Origin: Bacillota bacterium
Lineage (GTDB): Bacteria > Bacillota > Clostridia > Lachnospirales > Lachnospiraceae
Length of the DNA stretch: 6,170 nucleotides
Direction: 5' to 3'
NCBI GenBank assembly: GCA_023415055.1
Contig: JAEZLZ010000047.1
Span: 1-6,170, forward strand
The position numbers and the translations under genes were made by a program. The stretch's first letter is position 1, and the number at the start of each line of letters is the position of its first letter. Below the pieces are notes generated by a model, which was given only the letters and a program-made list of their open reading frames with translations, searched no databases and was not told the DNA's origin. Of the stretch, positions 1-5,837 are shown in pieces.

Positions 1-946
1 TATCATCACCGATTACAGTGGTAGGAAGTCCGACACCATTATTTGCAGCATTGAATACAGTTGTCTTGCCTGAATAAGTTTCCCAGCTCTTACCATTATA
101 AATGGAATCGAGAACTGTCATAACAGAAGAACCAAGTCCCTTCATCGCGGAAGTTATTACTGTATCACTATCATATCTCTGGTCAACATCCACTCCGATT
201 ACTTTGGCACCGGCCTCGTTAGCAGCAGACATAACACTCTTGCCTACAGAGCCGCCACAGGAGAAGATAACCTCGGTTCCTTCCTGATACATGGTCTTAG
301 CGGTTGCTTTGTTGGTATCTGTCTCAGCAAAGTCTCCGGTGTAGTGGTAGGTAACTGCAACTGATCCATCAGCAAGGCCAAGCTCGTTTGCAGCTGCCTC
401 TGCACCCTGAAGGAAGCCGTAGCCGTATGCCTGTACTGCAGGTACAGCCATACCACCCATAAAGCCAAGCTTTGTATATCCATCCTTCACTGCTGCATAA
501 CCGGCAAGATAACCGGACTGCTCCTCAGCATACATAACACTGGCAACATTTGCTTCCGTCTTGTAGGTTGCATAATCTGCAGTATGAGGCGCACCGTCAA
601 GCAAAATGAATTTTACGTCCGGATACTTTGTCTGTGCCTGGTATACCGGTACTTCGAATAAATAACCAGGTGTAACGACAACCTTTGCTCCGACAGACAC
701 CGCTTGATCGATGGCTGCAAGATAACCGGCATCACTTGCTTCTTCCGGCTTGAAATATTTGTGGGTGAGCTTGTTCTCTTTTGCAAATTTCTCTACACCT
801 TCCCAAGAACCCTGATTGAAGGATTTGTCATCGATATTACCCTTATCGGTAATAAGAGCGATCTCAAAGCTTTGCTGCTTTCCACAGCCTGTCAGCATAA
901 GACACATCATTGATACAGCTAACATTAAACTAATAATTTTTTTCAT
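1..946 (-). CDS. BMP/PnrA-family nucleoside-binding lipoprotein of an ABC transporter (3' end cut off)
   Basis: This is the extracytoplasmic solute-binding lipoprotein of a BMP (basic membrane protein / PnrA-like) ABC importer; characterised members bind purine or pyrimidine nucleosides. I translated 315 codons from ATG 946 to the left edge. The protein opens with a lipoprotein signal peptide: MKK, a hydrophobic stretch at residues 4-18, then lipobox LTGC with Cys21 as the predicted lipidated residue. Family-typical segments follow: DKGNIDDKSFNQGSWEG (34-50), VVVTPGYLFEVP (89-100), EEQSGYLAGYAA (141-152), GFMGGMAVPAVQAYGYGF (161-178), FSCGGSVG (228-235) and GVDVDQ (251-256). BMP proteins are usually about 340-370 residues, so perhaps 30-50 C-terminal residues are missing. 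AGGAGG at 951-956, four bases before the ATG, fixes the start. It is the last visible gene of the nucleoside operon, 96 bp after pdp, which supports nucleosides as ligand. Family confidence is high; exact ligand is inferred. Confidence 0.93.
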   Translation of the reverse strand, partial: MKKIISLMLAVSMMCLMLTGCGKQQSFEIALITDKGNIDDKSFNQGSWEGVEKFAKENKLTHKYFKPEEASDAGYLAAIDQAVSVGAKVVVTPGYLFEVPVYQAQTKYPDVKFILLDGAPHTADYATYKTEANVASVMYAEEQSGYLAGYAAVKDGYTKLGFMGGMAVPAVQAYGYGFLQGAEAAANELGLADGSVAVTYHYTGDFAETDTNKATAKTMYQEGTEVIFSCGGSVGKSVMSAANEAGAKVIGVDVDQRYDSDTVITSAMKGLGSSVMTVLDSIYNGKSWETYSGKTTVFNAANNGVGLPTTVIGDD

Positions 947-950
947 AACT

Positions 951-956
951 TCCTCC
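951..956 (-). promoter_or_regulatory. Consensus ribosome binding site of the BMP lipoprotein gene
   Basis: Minus-strand AGGAGG with AAGTT between it and the ATG at 946 (AGGAGGAAGTTATG). It is the strongest Shine-Dalgarno in the operon, consistent with a binding protein being made in excess over the enzymes. The 96-bp gap it sits in (947-1042) is otherwise AT-rich, and I found no convincing terminator or promoter there, so co-transcription with pdp is the simplest reading. Confidence 0.85.
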
Positions 957-1042
957 TGATTTTACTTTTTTATTTTTGATTATGAATTGCCAAGTACTGT
1001 TACATGCTACAACCCTAAAAAATGCAATTTAAAATTATACTC

Positions 1043-2365
1043 TTAATAAACTGTTACCTTATCCTTCTCAACCTTAGCATAGATTAGAGGCTTATGCTCC
1101 GGTCTCTCCTCAGAGAATTGATATGCATTTAGGAAATGCTCTTGCGCTTTATCCACAAGGGCCTGATCCGCGGTATAGAAGACCGCCAATACATCATCCT
1201 GATTAACAAAGTCACCGGTTTTCTTCTTCAAAAGAATACCTGCCTTATAATCAATTACACTGTCCTTCGTCTCCCGACCGGCTCCAAGCATTACGGATGT
1301 GATTCCGATCGTTTCGGTATTCATCGATGTGATATAACCACTAAAGGGTGATTTCACTTCATGAACAACTGCTGCTGTGCCAAATCTTGCGGTATCTCTT
1401 AGAACAGACGTATCACCACCCTGGGCTTCAACCATCTCACAAAGCTTTTCAAATGCAGCTCCGCTGCGAATAACCTCCTTGACCTTCTGCATACATTGTT
1501 CACTATTTCCTACGCCTGCAAGCTCCAACAGGTTGGCAGAAAGCTCAAGGCAGCAGTCTGTAAAGTCCTTCGGACCTTTTCCCTGTAAGGTTTCAACAGC
1601 TTCGATTACCTCCAAAGAATTACCGATCGCATATCCCAATGGAATATCCATGTCGGTTACCAATGCCGTACATTTTCTGCCGGCTCCCCAGCCGATCCCG
1701 ACCATTACCTTCGCAAGATCAATGGAATCTTCCACTGTTTTCATGAAGGCTCCACTGCCTGTCTTAACATCAAGCAGGATACAGTCAGCGCCTGCTGCCA
1801 GCTTCTTACTCATGATACTGGAGGCGATCAACGGTACACAGTCAACCGTTGCTGTAACGTCACGCAAGGCATACAGCTTCTTATCCGCCGGTGCCAGATT
1901 TCCTGTCTGACCGACAACACAAAGGCCTGTCTGTTTTACGATGTCAATGAATTGTTCTCTCGGGATGGATACATTAAATCCCGGGATTGCTTCCAGCTTA
2001 TCAATCGTTCCGCCGGTATGACCCAGTCCACGGCCGGACATCTTAGCTACGCGGGTACCGCAGGCAGCTAATACCGGAGCAACTACCAGCGTTGTCTTAT
2101 CACCGACTCCACCTGTGCTGTGTTTATCCACCTTGATTCCATCGATTCCAGAGAGGTCCACCATATCACCGGAATGAGCCATATTCTCTGTCAATAATAC
2201 TGTCTCCTTCTCTGTCATACCCTGGAAGAAGATTGCCATCATAAGTGCAGACATCTGGTAATCGGGAATCTCACCCTTTACAAAACCTTGTACAGCATAT
2301 CTGATTTCTTCAGCTGTCAGCTCTAAGCCATACTTTTTTTTGGCGATTATATCGTACATTCTCAT
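1043..2365 (-). CDS. pdp: Pyrimidine-nucleoside phosphorylase
   Basis: Cytosolic enzyme that phosphorolyses uridine, deoxyuridine and thymidine to the free base and (deoxy)ribose-1-phosphate. The 440-residue length matches the thymidine/pyrimidine-nucleoside phosphorylase family (about 430-440). Visible motifs are the phosphate-binding loop KHSTGGVGDKT (81-91), the family signature SGRGLGHTGGTIDKLE (110-125), and pyrimidine-contacting residues Arg168, Ser183 and Lys187, spaced as Arg171/Ser186/Lys190 of E. coli thymidine phosphorylase. His82 also corresponds to the conserved active-site histidine. The C-terminal domain (about 335-440) is the usual biotinyl-like fold region with SPFSGYI (339-345). 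The N-terminus MRMYDIIAKKKYG is typical of Firmicute PyNP, favouring pdp over deoA. GGAGG at 2371-2375 precedes the ATG by five bases. It lies 55 bp downstream of cdd, which supplies its uridine substrate. Confidence 0.96.
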   Translation of the reverse strand: MRMYDIIAKKKYGLELTAEEIRYAVQGFVKGEIPDYQMSALMMAIFFQGMTEKETVLLTENMAHSGDMVDLSGIDGIKVDKHSTGGVGDKTTLVVAPVLAACGTRVAKMSGRGLGHTGGTIDKLEAIPGFNVSIPREQFIDIVKQTGLCVVGQTGNLAPADKKLYALRDVTATVDCVPLIASSIMSKKLAAGADCILLDVKTGSGAFMKTVEDSIDLAKVMVGIGWGAGRKCTALVTDMDIPLGYAIGNSLEVIEAVETLQGKGPKDFTDCCLELSANLLELAGVGNSEQCMQKVKEVIRSGAAFEKLCEMVEAQGGDTSVLRDTARFGTAAVVHEVKSPFSGYITSMNTETIGITSVMLGAGRETKDSVIDYKAGILLKKKTGDFVNQDDVLAVFYTADQALVDKAQEHFLNAYQFSEERPEHKPLIYAKVEKDKVTVY

Positions 2366-2379
2366 ATTAGCCTCCGTAC

Positions 2380-2396
2380 TACCTGCATTACAGGTA
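2380..2396 (-). other. Small hairpin directly upstream of the pdp ribosome binding site
   Basis: A perfect 6-bp inverted repeat, TACCTG / CAGGTA, with a 5-nt loop, ends four bases before the GGAGG of pdp. There is no T-tract after it, so it is not a terminator. It lies in the 55-bp cdd-pdp spacer and could be an mRNA-stabilising or processing structure, or could modulate access to the ribosome binding site. Seen: the repeat. Inferred: any function. A stem of this size can also arise by chance. Confidence 0.4.
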
Positions 2397-2420
2397 CTTC
2401 TATACTTGAATTAGTCCTGA

Positions 2421-2843
2421 TTATTCCTCTCTCAGGTCTGCCGGACCGAAGCCCGACGGTATCAATTCCTTTAATGTGCAAGTCTTATATTCCTTCAGAT
2501 TCCTGGTCAAGATGACCTTGAAGGAATTAGGATCACAGAATTCCATCATAACCTGCAAGCATACCCCACAAGGAGAACAGTAGCTGTCGTAGGGTCTTCC
2601 GTCATTGGGACCGCCAGCTATCGCGATTGCTTCAAATTCGGTTTCCCCTTCATATACTGCCTTGAAGAACGCAGTTCTCTCAGCACAGTTTGTTGGTGTA
2701 AATGCCGCATTCTCGATGTTACAGCCTTGATATACCTTACCATCCTTTGTCAGTAACGCTGCGCCTACTGCAAAATGCGAGTATGGTGAATAGGACCTCT
2801 TTTTTGCTTCAAATGCAAGCTCAACCAGCTTCTCTGTCTCCAT
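2421..2843 (-). CDS. cdd: Cytidine deaminase
   Basis: Zinc-dependent hydrolytic deamination of cytidine and deoxycytidine to uridine and deoxyuridine in the cytosol. The 140-residue length fits the small homotetrameric class (about 130-140), as in B. subtilis Cdd. Substrate-contact motif NIEN is at 42-45. CAE at 53-55 gives zinc ligand Cys53 and catalytic proton-shuttle Glu55, and PCGVC at 91-95 gives zinc ligands Cys92 and Cys95, so the site uses three cysteines as expected for the tetrameric class. The N-terminal YSPYSHFAVGAAL segment (18-30) is also typical. The start at 2843 is fixed by AAGGAG at 2853-2858, which lies inside the last codons of deoB. The genes are separated by only 6 bp, suggesting translational coupling. 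Its product feeds the adjacent pdp. Confidence 0.96.
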   Translation of the reverse strand: METEKLVELAFEAKKRSYSPYSHFAVGAALLTKDGKVYQGCNIENAAFTPTNCAERTAFFKAVYEGETEFEAIAIAGGPNDGRPYDSYCSPCGVCLQVMMEFCDPNSFKVILTRNLKEYKTCTLKELIPSGFGPADLREE

Positions 2844-2849
2844 ATCTGC

Positions 2850-4025
2850 TCACTCCTTTTTCATCGCTGATAACATACTTGTTCCGTCAACTTTTCCGTT
2901 GATGTCAAATAATTCTAATATTGTTGCTGCTATATCACCGAAGCATCCTCTCGTACCTAGGTTTGTGGAAGCCTTCACAGCATCACCGTAAACCAGGACA
3001 GGAACATACTCTCTGGAATGGTCGGTACTTTCTGTTGAAGGGTCACAGCCATGATCCGCTGTAATGAATAACAGATCCTCTTCCTGTAATCCGTTGATCA
3101 TCTCCTCCAGCCTGAGGTCAAATGCCGTGGCTGCTGCTGCGTACCCGTCAACGTCATTTCGATGCCCGTAAACCATGTCAAAATCAACAAGATTTGTAAA
3201 GCACAGTCCTGTAAAGTCCCTCTTTAGAAGCTCTATTGTGCGATCCATGCCTTCCTCGTTGTTCTTTGTGGCAATGCGTTCTGTTACACCCTTTCCGGCA
3301 AAGATATCACTGATCTTTCCGATAGCGATTACCTCACAGCCATTGCTCTTGAGATAATCTAGCATGGTATCCTTCGGCGGCTGCAAAGAATAATCGTGTC
3401 GATTTGCTGTTCTCTTAAAATCCGGTGCAATCCCTGTAAAAGGCCGTGCAATAACTCTTCCAACTCCATGTTCACCGATCAACAGGTCTCTTGCTATCTG
3501 ACAATACTCGTAAAGCTTATCAATGGATACGATCTCCTCATGAGCCGCAATCTGAAACACGCTATCTGCTGAAGTATATACAATCAGTGCACCTGTTTCC
3601 ACATGCTCCTTCCCATAATCCTCGATTACCTTAGTCCCGGAATACGGTTTATTACAAATTACTTTTCGCCCTGTCTTTTCGCTAAATAAATCAATCAATT
3701 CCTTAGGAAAGCCCTCGGGGTATGTGGGGAGCGGCTTTTCCGATACTATACCGGAGATTTCCCAATGTCCGATTGTGGTATCCTTTCCCTTAGAGCGCTC
3801 TGACATTCGGCCAAAGGCTCCGGACGGATGATTGCAGGGACTGCCTACGCTAACCGTGTCAATATTAAACAAACCTAACTTACTGAGATTTGGTGTATTA
3901 AATTTATCACTACCGGCAATCGCCTGTAAGGTATTGCTGCCAACATCACCATATTCTATTGCATCCGGAAGGTAGCCAATCCCAAAGCTGTCCAGTACAA
4001 TTAAAAAAACTCTTTTTGTCTTCAT
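2850..4025 (-). CDS. deoB: Phosphopentomutase
   Basis: Interconverts ribose-1-phosphate and ribose-5-phosphate, and the deoxyribose pair, linking both phosphorylases to central metabolism. It is an alkaline-phosphatase-superfamily enzyme using two Mn2+ ions; 391 residues matches bacterial DeoB (about 390-407). Compared with Bacillus cereus phosphopentomutase (Asp13, Thr85, Asp286, His291, Asp327, His328, His339), the expected residues are all here: Asp12 in VLDSFGIG, nucleophile Thr84 in DTTIGHWE, Asp283 and His288 in DFDMVYGH, Asp324-His325 in TADHG, and His336 in TDHSREY. The cap domain lies between about residues 100 and 220. The start at 4025 has AGAGGT at 4032-4037, which overlaps the deoD stop codon; the intergenic gap is 10 bp, so coupling with deoD is likely. 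No missing residue or frameshift was seen. Confidence 0.97.
   Translation of the reverse strand: MKTKRVFLIVLDSFGIGYLPDAIEYGDVGSNTLQAIAGSDKFNTPNLSKLGLFNIDTVSVGSPCNHPSGAFGRMSERSKGKDTTIGHWEISGIVSEKPLPTYPEGFPKELIDLFSEKTGRKVICNKPYSGTKVIEDYGKEHVETGALIVYTSADSVFQIAAHEEIVSIDKLYEYCQIARDLLIGEHGVGRVIARPFTGIAPDFKRTANRHDYSLQPPKDTMLDYLKSNGCEVIAIGKISDIFAGKGVTERIATKNNEEGMDRTIELLKRDFTGLCFTNLVDFDMVYGHRNDVDGYAAAATAFDLRLEEMINGLQEEDLLFITADHGCDPSTESTDHSREYVPVLVYGDAVKASTNLGTRGCFGDIAATILELFDINGKVDGTSMLSAMKKE
2853..2858 (-). promoter_or_regulatory. cdd ribosome binding site embedded in the deoB 3' end
   Basis: Minus-strand AAGGAG overlaps the final Lys-Glu codons of deoB, with the deoB TGA stop at 2850-2852 and the cdd ATG at 2841-2843. 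A ribosome finishing deoB stops almost on the cdd start site, so coupled translation and near-equal output of the two proteins is likely. Confidence 0.8.
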
Positions 4026-4035
4026 ATGCTTACCT

Positions 4036-4743
4036 CTATGCTATTTCTAACGCTATTTCCATCATCTTTGTGAAGGAGAGCTGTCTCTCCTCTGCACTGC
4101 ATTCTTCATTACCCGTTAACGGGCAGTCTGAAATTGTACAGATGCAGAGTGCATTCTTTCCTGATCTGGCAGCATTCATATACAAAGCTGCTGCCTCCAT
4201 CTCCACAGCCAATACATTCATCTTCTGCCAATCTGCCAGACTGAGTGCATCATCGTAGAAGGTGTCGCTGGAGAAAATATTTCCGATTGTTACATCCAGG
4301 TTCATGGCCTTGGCTGCTTCATAGGCTTTCATAACCAAGTCAAAGGAGGCTACCGGAGCAAAGGTACCCGGTAATTGATACTGGTCTGCATAGGAAGAGT
4401 TAGTGCATGCTGCTAATCCGATCACAAGGTCCCGCAGCTTAAGCTTTGGATGAATCGCACCTGCGCTTCCGATGCGGATGATGTTCTGAACATCATAGAA
4501 ATTGAACAGCTCATAGGAATAAATACCGATGGACGGTATACCCATACCGCTTGCCATAACGGATACCTTCTTATCTTTGTAGGTACCTGTATAACCTTGA
4601 ACTCCACGAACATTGTTGATCAGCTTCGCATCCTTCAGATAAGTCTCCGCGATAAATTTCGAGCGAAGCGGATCTCCCGGCATTAATACTGTTTTTGCAA
4701 AATCTTCTTTTGCTGCTGTTATATGAGGGGTAGGAATTGCCAT
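4036..4743 (-). CDS. deoD: Purine-nucleoside phosphorylase, DeoD type
   Basis: Reversible phosphorolysis of purine (deoxy)nucleosides to base and (deoxy)ribose-1-phosphate, cytosolic. The 235 residues match hexameric high-molecular-mass PNPs (E. coli 239). Active-site residues align with E. coli PNP: His7, Gly23 and Arg27 in MPGDPLRSK, Arg46 in NNVRG, Arg90 and Ser93 in IRIGSAG, ribose-binding Glu181-Met182-Glu183 in VEMEAA, Ser205-Asp206 in TISD, and Arg220 in EERQ. Asp206 corresponds to the Asp204 that lets this class accept 6-aminopurine nucleosides, so adenosine as well as inosine and guanosine should be substrates. The start at 4743 is supported by the family N-terminus (PTPHI) and by in-frame stops just upstream. 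The only good Shine-Dalgarno is 41 bases upstream, beyond a hairpin (separate entries), so initiation is unusual. The gene follows deoC by 72 bp. Confidence 0.97.
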   Translation of the reverse strand: MAIPTPHITAAKEDFAKTVLMPGDPLRSKFIAETYLKDAKLINNVRGVQGYTGTYKDKKVSVMASGMGIPSIGIYSYELFNFYDVQNIIRIGSAGAIHPKLKLRDLVIGLAACTNSSYADQYQLPGTFAPVASFDLVMKAYEAAKAMNLDVTIGNIFSSDTFYDDALSLADWQKMNVLAVEMEAAALYMNAARSGKNALCICTISDCPLTGNEECSAEERQLSFTKMMEIALEIA

Positions 4744-4781
4744 TTTTTTATTTCGTATGAAGTATTAGCTTTAATACTCAT
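4719..4781 (-). CDS. Possible 20-codon upstream ORF overlapping the deoD start
   Basis: An ATG at 4781 follows AAGGAG by three bases and opens a 20-codon frame (MSIKANTSYE...FLPLI) that ends at TAA 4719-4721. It runs over the deoD ATG in a different reading frame by about 25 bases. Its ATG lies inside the hairpin arm. If translated, it would melt the hairpin and deliver terminating ribosomes just past the deoD start, where they might reinitiate. The spacing from Shine-Dalgarno to ATG is tight and the peptide resembles nothing I recognise, so it may be chance. Confidence 0.25.
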   Translation of the reverse strand: MSIKANTSYEIKKWQFLPLI

Positions 4782-4783
4782 AC
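4755..4783 (-). promoter_or_regulatory. Strong hairpin between the deoD Shine-Dalgarno and its start codon
   Basis: Arms 4755-4767 and 4772-4783 are complementary over 12 bp with a single-base bulge and a 4-nt loop (GTATGAGTATTA against TAATACTTCATAC on the coding strand). It lies between AAGGAG at 4785-4790 and the deoD ATG at 4743, in the deoC-deoD spacer. A run of A, not T, follows it in the direction of transcription, so it is not an intrinsic terminator. Folding would shorten the distance from AAGGAG to the AUG from 41 bases to about a dozen, a way to make a distant ribosome binding site usable. It might instead be an mRNA-processing or stability element, or a translational switch. The structure is seen directly; the role is inferred. 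Confidence 0.7.
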
Positions 4784-4784
4784 T

Positions 4785-4790
4785 CTCCTT
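4785..4790 (-). promoter_or_regulatory. Displaced Shine-Dalgarno upstream of deoD
   Basis: Minus-strand AAGGAG, the only good ribosome binding site between deoC and deoD. It is 41 bases from the deoD ATG, too far for direct use on unfolded RNA, and only three bases from another ATG at 4781, which is closer than is usual. Between the hairpin and the deoD ATG the sequence is A-rich (seven consecutive As running into the ATG), with no AGG or GAG. Confidence 0.65.
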
Positions 4791-4815
4791 TCTGATATTT
4801 TCTGTTATATGATGT

Positions 4816-5481
4816 TTAATAACCTTGTACTTCTTTCTTTTGTACTAACTTGAGGATGGAGCTCGTTCCAAGTCTGCTTGCTCCGATCTCTATGAACAAT
4901 TCTGCTGTCTCTAAGCTTTTAATGCCGCCGGCTGCTTTGATCCTGACATCCTTACCAACATGTTCTGCAAATAGTTTTAGATCCTCTTGTGTCGCACCGG
5001 CAGTTGAGAATCCGGTGGAGGTTTTAATAAAATCTGCTCCTGCCTCGGTTATGATTTCACACATTTTGATCTTTTCATCTTCTGTCAGCAGACATGTTTC
5101 TATGATTACTTTCAGGATTTTTTCGCCGCAGGCTGCCTTTATTCTCGTGATCTCTTCTTTGATTGCTTCGTAGCGTTTATCCTTTAAATCACCCAGATTA
5201 ATGACCATGTCGATCTCATCGGCACCCTTGGAAATAGCATCCATCGTCTCAAAGATCTTTACTTCTGTCGTTGAATATCCATTCGGAAAGCCAACTACAG
5301 TACAGATTTTCAGTTTACCCTCGGTATATTCCTTGGCTCTCTCCACAAAGGAGGGTGGGATACAAACCGATGCTGTTTTATATTCAATACCTTCATCACA
5401 TAATATCCTGATCTGCTCCCAGGTTGCTGTTTGCGTTAGAAGTGTGTGATCCACAGACGAGATTATTTTTTGTATATTCAT
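4816..5481 (-). CDS. deoC: Deoxyribose-phosphate aldolase
   Basis: Class I aldolase that cleaves 2-deoxyribose-5-phosphate into glyceraldehyde-3-phosphate and acetaldehyde, the last step of deoxynucleoside catabolism; cytosolic TIM barrel. From ATG 5481 it has 221 residues, close to B. subtilis DeoC (223). Diagnostic features are DHTLL (11-15), TVVGFPNG (61-68), EIDMVINLG (89-97) with catalytic Asp91, FIKTSTGF (151-158) with Schiff-base Lys153, and RIKAAGGI (180-187) with the second active-site Lys182; these correspond to Asp102, Lys167 and Lys201 of the E. coli enzyme. The frame is open to another ATG at 5499, which would add six residues (MKGNNC). That ATG has no Shine-Dalgarno, whereas 5481 has a modest AAAGG about ten bases upstream and matches the usual family N-terminus, so I prefer 5481. 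First gene of the operon. Confidence 0.95.
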   Translation of the reverse strand: MNIQKIISSVDHTLLTQTATWEQIRILCDEGIEYKTASVCIPPSFVERAKEYTEGKLKICTVVGFPNGYSTTEVKIFETMDAISKGADEIDMVINLGDLKDKRYEAIKEEITRIKAACGEKILKVIIETCLLTEDEKIKMCEIITEAGADFIKTSTGFSTAGATQEDLKLFAEHVGKDVRIKAAGGIKSLETAELFIEIGASRLGTSSILKLVQKKEVQGY

Positions 5482-5538
5482 ACAATTATTGCCTTTCATT
5501 ATTTATTTTTCTATTCAATAATACTAATTTCAGTGAGT

Positions 5539-5566
5539 AATTTAAAGGACATGTGTACTTTAACAA
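5539..5566 (-). promoter_or_regulatory. Candidate deo operon promoter proximal to deoC
   Basis: On the minus strand TTGTTA (5561-5566) is followed after 16 bases by TAAATT (5539-5544), each matching four of six bases of the sigma-A consensus. A start site near 5532 would give a leader of about 50 bases to the preferred deoC ATG. The boxes are mediocre, but a 22-bp dyad sits exactly on the spacer, which is a common arrangement for a regulated promoter. Confidence 0.4.
5542..5563. promoter_or_regulatory. 22-bp dyad symmetry, candidate operator
   Basis: TTAAAG-N10-CTTTAA is a perfect 6+6 inverted repeat. Inside it ACA and TGT are also symmetric, so 9 of 11 position pairs are complementary (pattern TTAAAGnACAnnTGTnCTTTAA). 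Length and symmetry suit a dimeric helix-turn-helix repressor or a Crp/Fnr dimer, and the position over the -35/-10 spacer suits repression. It does not match the Fnr (TTGAT-N4-ATCAA), Crp (TGTGA-N6-TCACA) or CcpA cre consensus. The protein is unknown; the divergent Crp/Fnr-like product and an unlinked DeoR-type regulator are candidates. Confidence 0.5.
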
Positions 5567-5628
5567 AAAATTTCGACAAACCATACTCCATAATATCTAA
5601 TCCTCTGGCTATTTTGCATATTCTTATC

Positions 5629-5690
5629 TGAAACATCCACTCTCTAAGTCTGGCAAGCAGAACGCTGCCCGACTTAGCAGCATTGTTCCA
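5629..5690 (-). ncRNA. Two-tier stem-loop in the deo leader, possible structured RNA or palindromic repeat
   Basis: The core is CTAAGTC / GACTTAG (5644-5650 with 5671-5677), one mismatch, then GGCAAGC / GCTGCC (5652-5658 with 5664-5669, one bulged base) and a 5-nt loop. Outside an asymmetric internal loop (6 and 8 nt) a further helix joins 5629-5635 and 5684-5690. On minus-strand RNA this outer helix is 7 bp with one G-U pair; on plus-strand RNA the same position is an A-C mismatch, and the mismatch in the core becomes A-G on the minus strand. This favours a minus-strand transcript, the deo direction. I recognise no riboswitch class (not the purine aptamer). It could also be a dispersed intergenic palindrome. 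Confidence 0.45.
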
Positions 5691-5691
5691 C

Positions 5692-5719
5692 ATTATACAT
5701 AGTTATGCATAAAAAAACA
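5692..5719 (-). promoter_or_regulatory. Second candidate deo promoter (TATAAT box)
   Basis: A perfect minus-strand TATAAT (5692-5697) is preceded by TG, but the best -35 (TGTTTT, 5714-5719, 16-base spacing) is poor. It starts just downstream of the terminator-like hairpin, so transcripts from here would be insulated from upstream. The predicted start near 5685 would remove part of the outer helix of the 5629-5690 structure, so the promoter and the complete fold are not easily compatible. Confidence 0.35.
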
Positions 5720-5747
5720 CATGCATTGTATCCATTGCATGTGTTTT
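5711..5747 (-). terminator. Terminator-like hairpin with T-tract, upstream of the deo operon
   Basis: Arms 5714-5725 and 5736-5747 are perfectly complementary over 12 bp (AAAACACATGCA / TGCATGTGTTTT) with a 10-nt loop. Read on the minus strand the stem ends in seven Ts (5717-5711), a standard intrinsic terminator; on the plus strand only four Ts follow. No minus-strand gene lies between it and the plus-strand regulator gene. It could therefore end antisense or divergent transcription, end a small RNA, or act as a leader attenuator if a deo promoter lies to its right. Structure is clear; purpose is not. Confidence 0.65.
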
Positions 5748-5837
5748 ATCTCAATCCATCGTCATCAATCCTATGTTTTATACAGCTTCTTTCTAATTAC
5801 TTCCATTTGATTGAATAATATAATATTGTAATTCTCA

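Noticed and set aside
244..483. 79-codon minus-strand frame
   Set aside because: Overlaps the BMP lipoprotein on the same strand in another frame; the lipoprotein has clear family motifs.
947..1042. Independent promoter or terminator between pdp and the lipoprotein gene
   Set aside because: TTG-containing and CATAAT-like stretches are present but not at usable spacing, and no GC-rich stem with a T-tract was found.
1377..1910. 177-codon plus-strand frame
   Set aside because: Lies entirely opposite pdp, whose product is unmistakable; antisense shadow with no ribosome binding site support.
4755..4783. Intrinsic terminator between deoC and deoD
   Set aside because: The stem is AT-rich and is followed by As in the direction of transcription, so it cannot act as a standard terminator.
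5482..5499. Six extra N-terminal codons for deoC from the ATG at 5499
   Set aside because: No Shine-Dalgarno before 5499 and the added residues (MKGNNC) are not typical of the family; kept only as an alternative start.
5629..5690. Purine or deoxyguanosine riboswitch in the deo leader
   Set aside because: The fold is a linear stack of helices with a small apical loop; there is no three-way junction with paired loops as in that class.
5511..5693. 60-codon minus-strand frame between deoC and the regulator gene
   Set aside because: Its ATG overlaps the TATAAT box, it has no Shine-Dalgarno, it runs through the palindromic stem-loop, and its product resembles no family. Best explained as chance in structured non-coding DNA.
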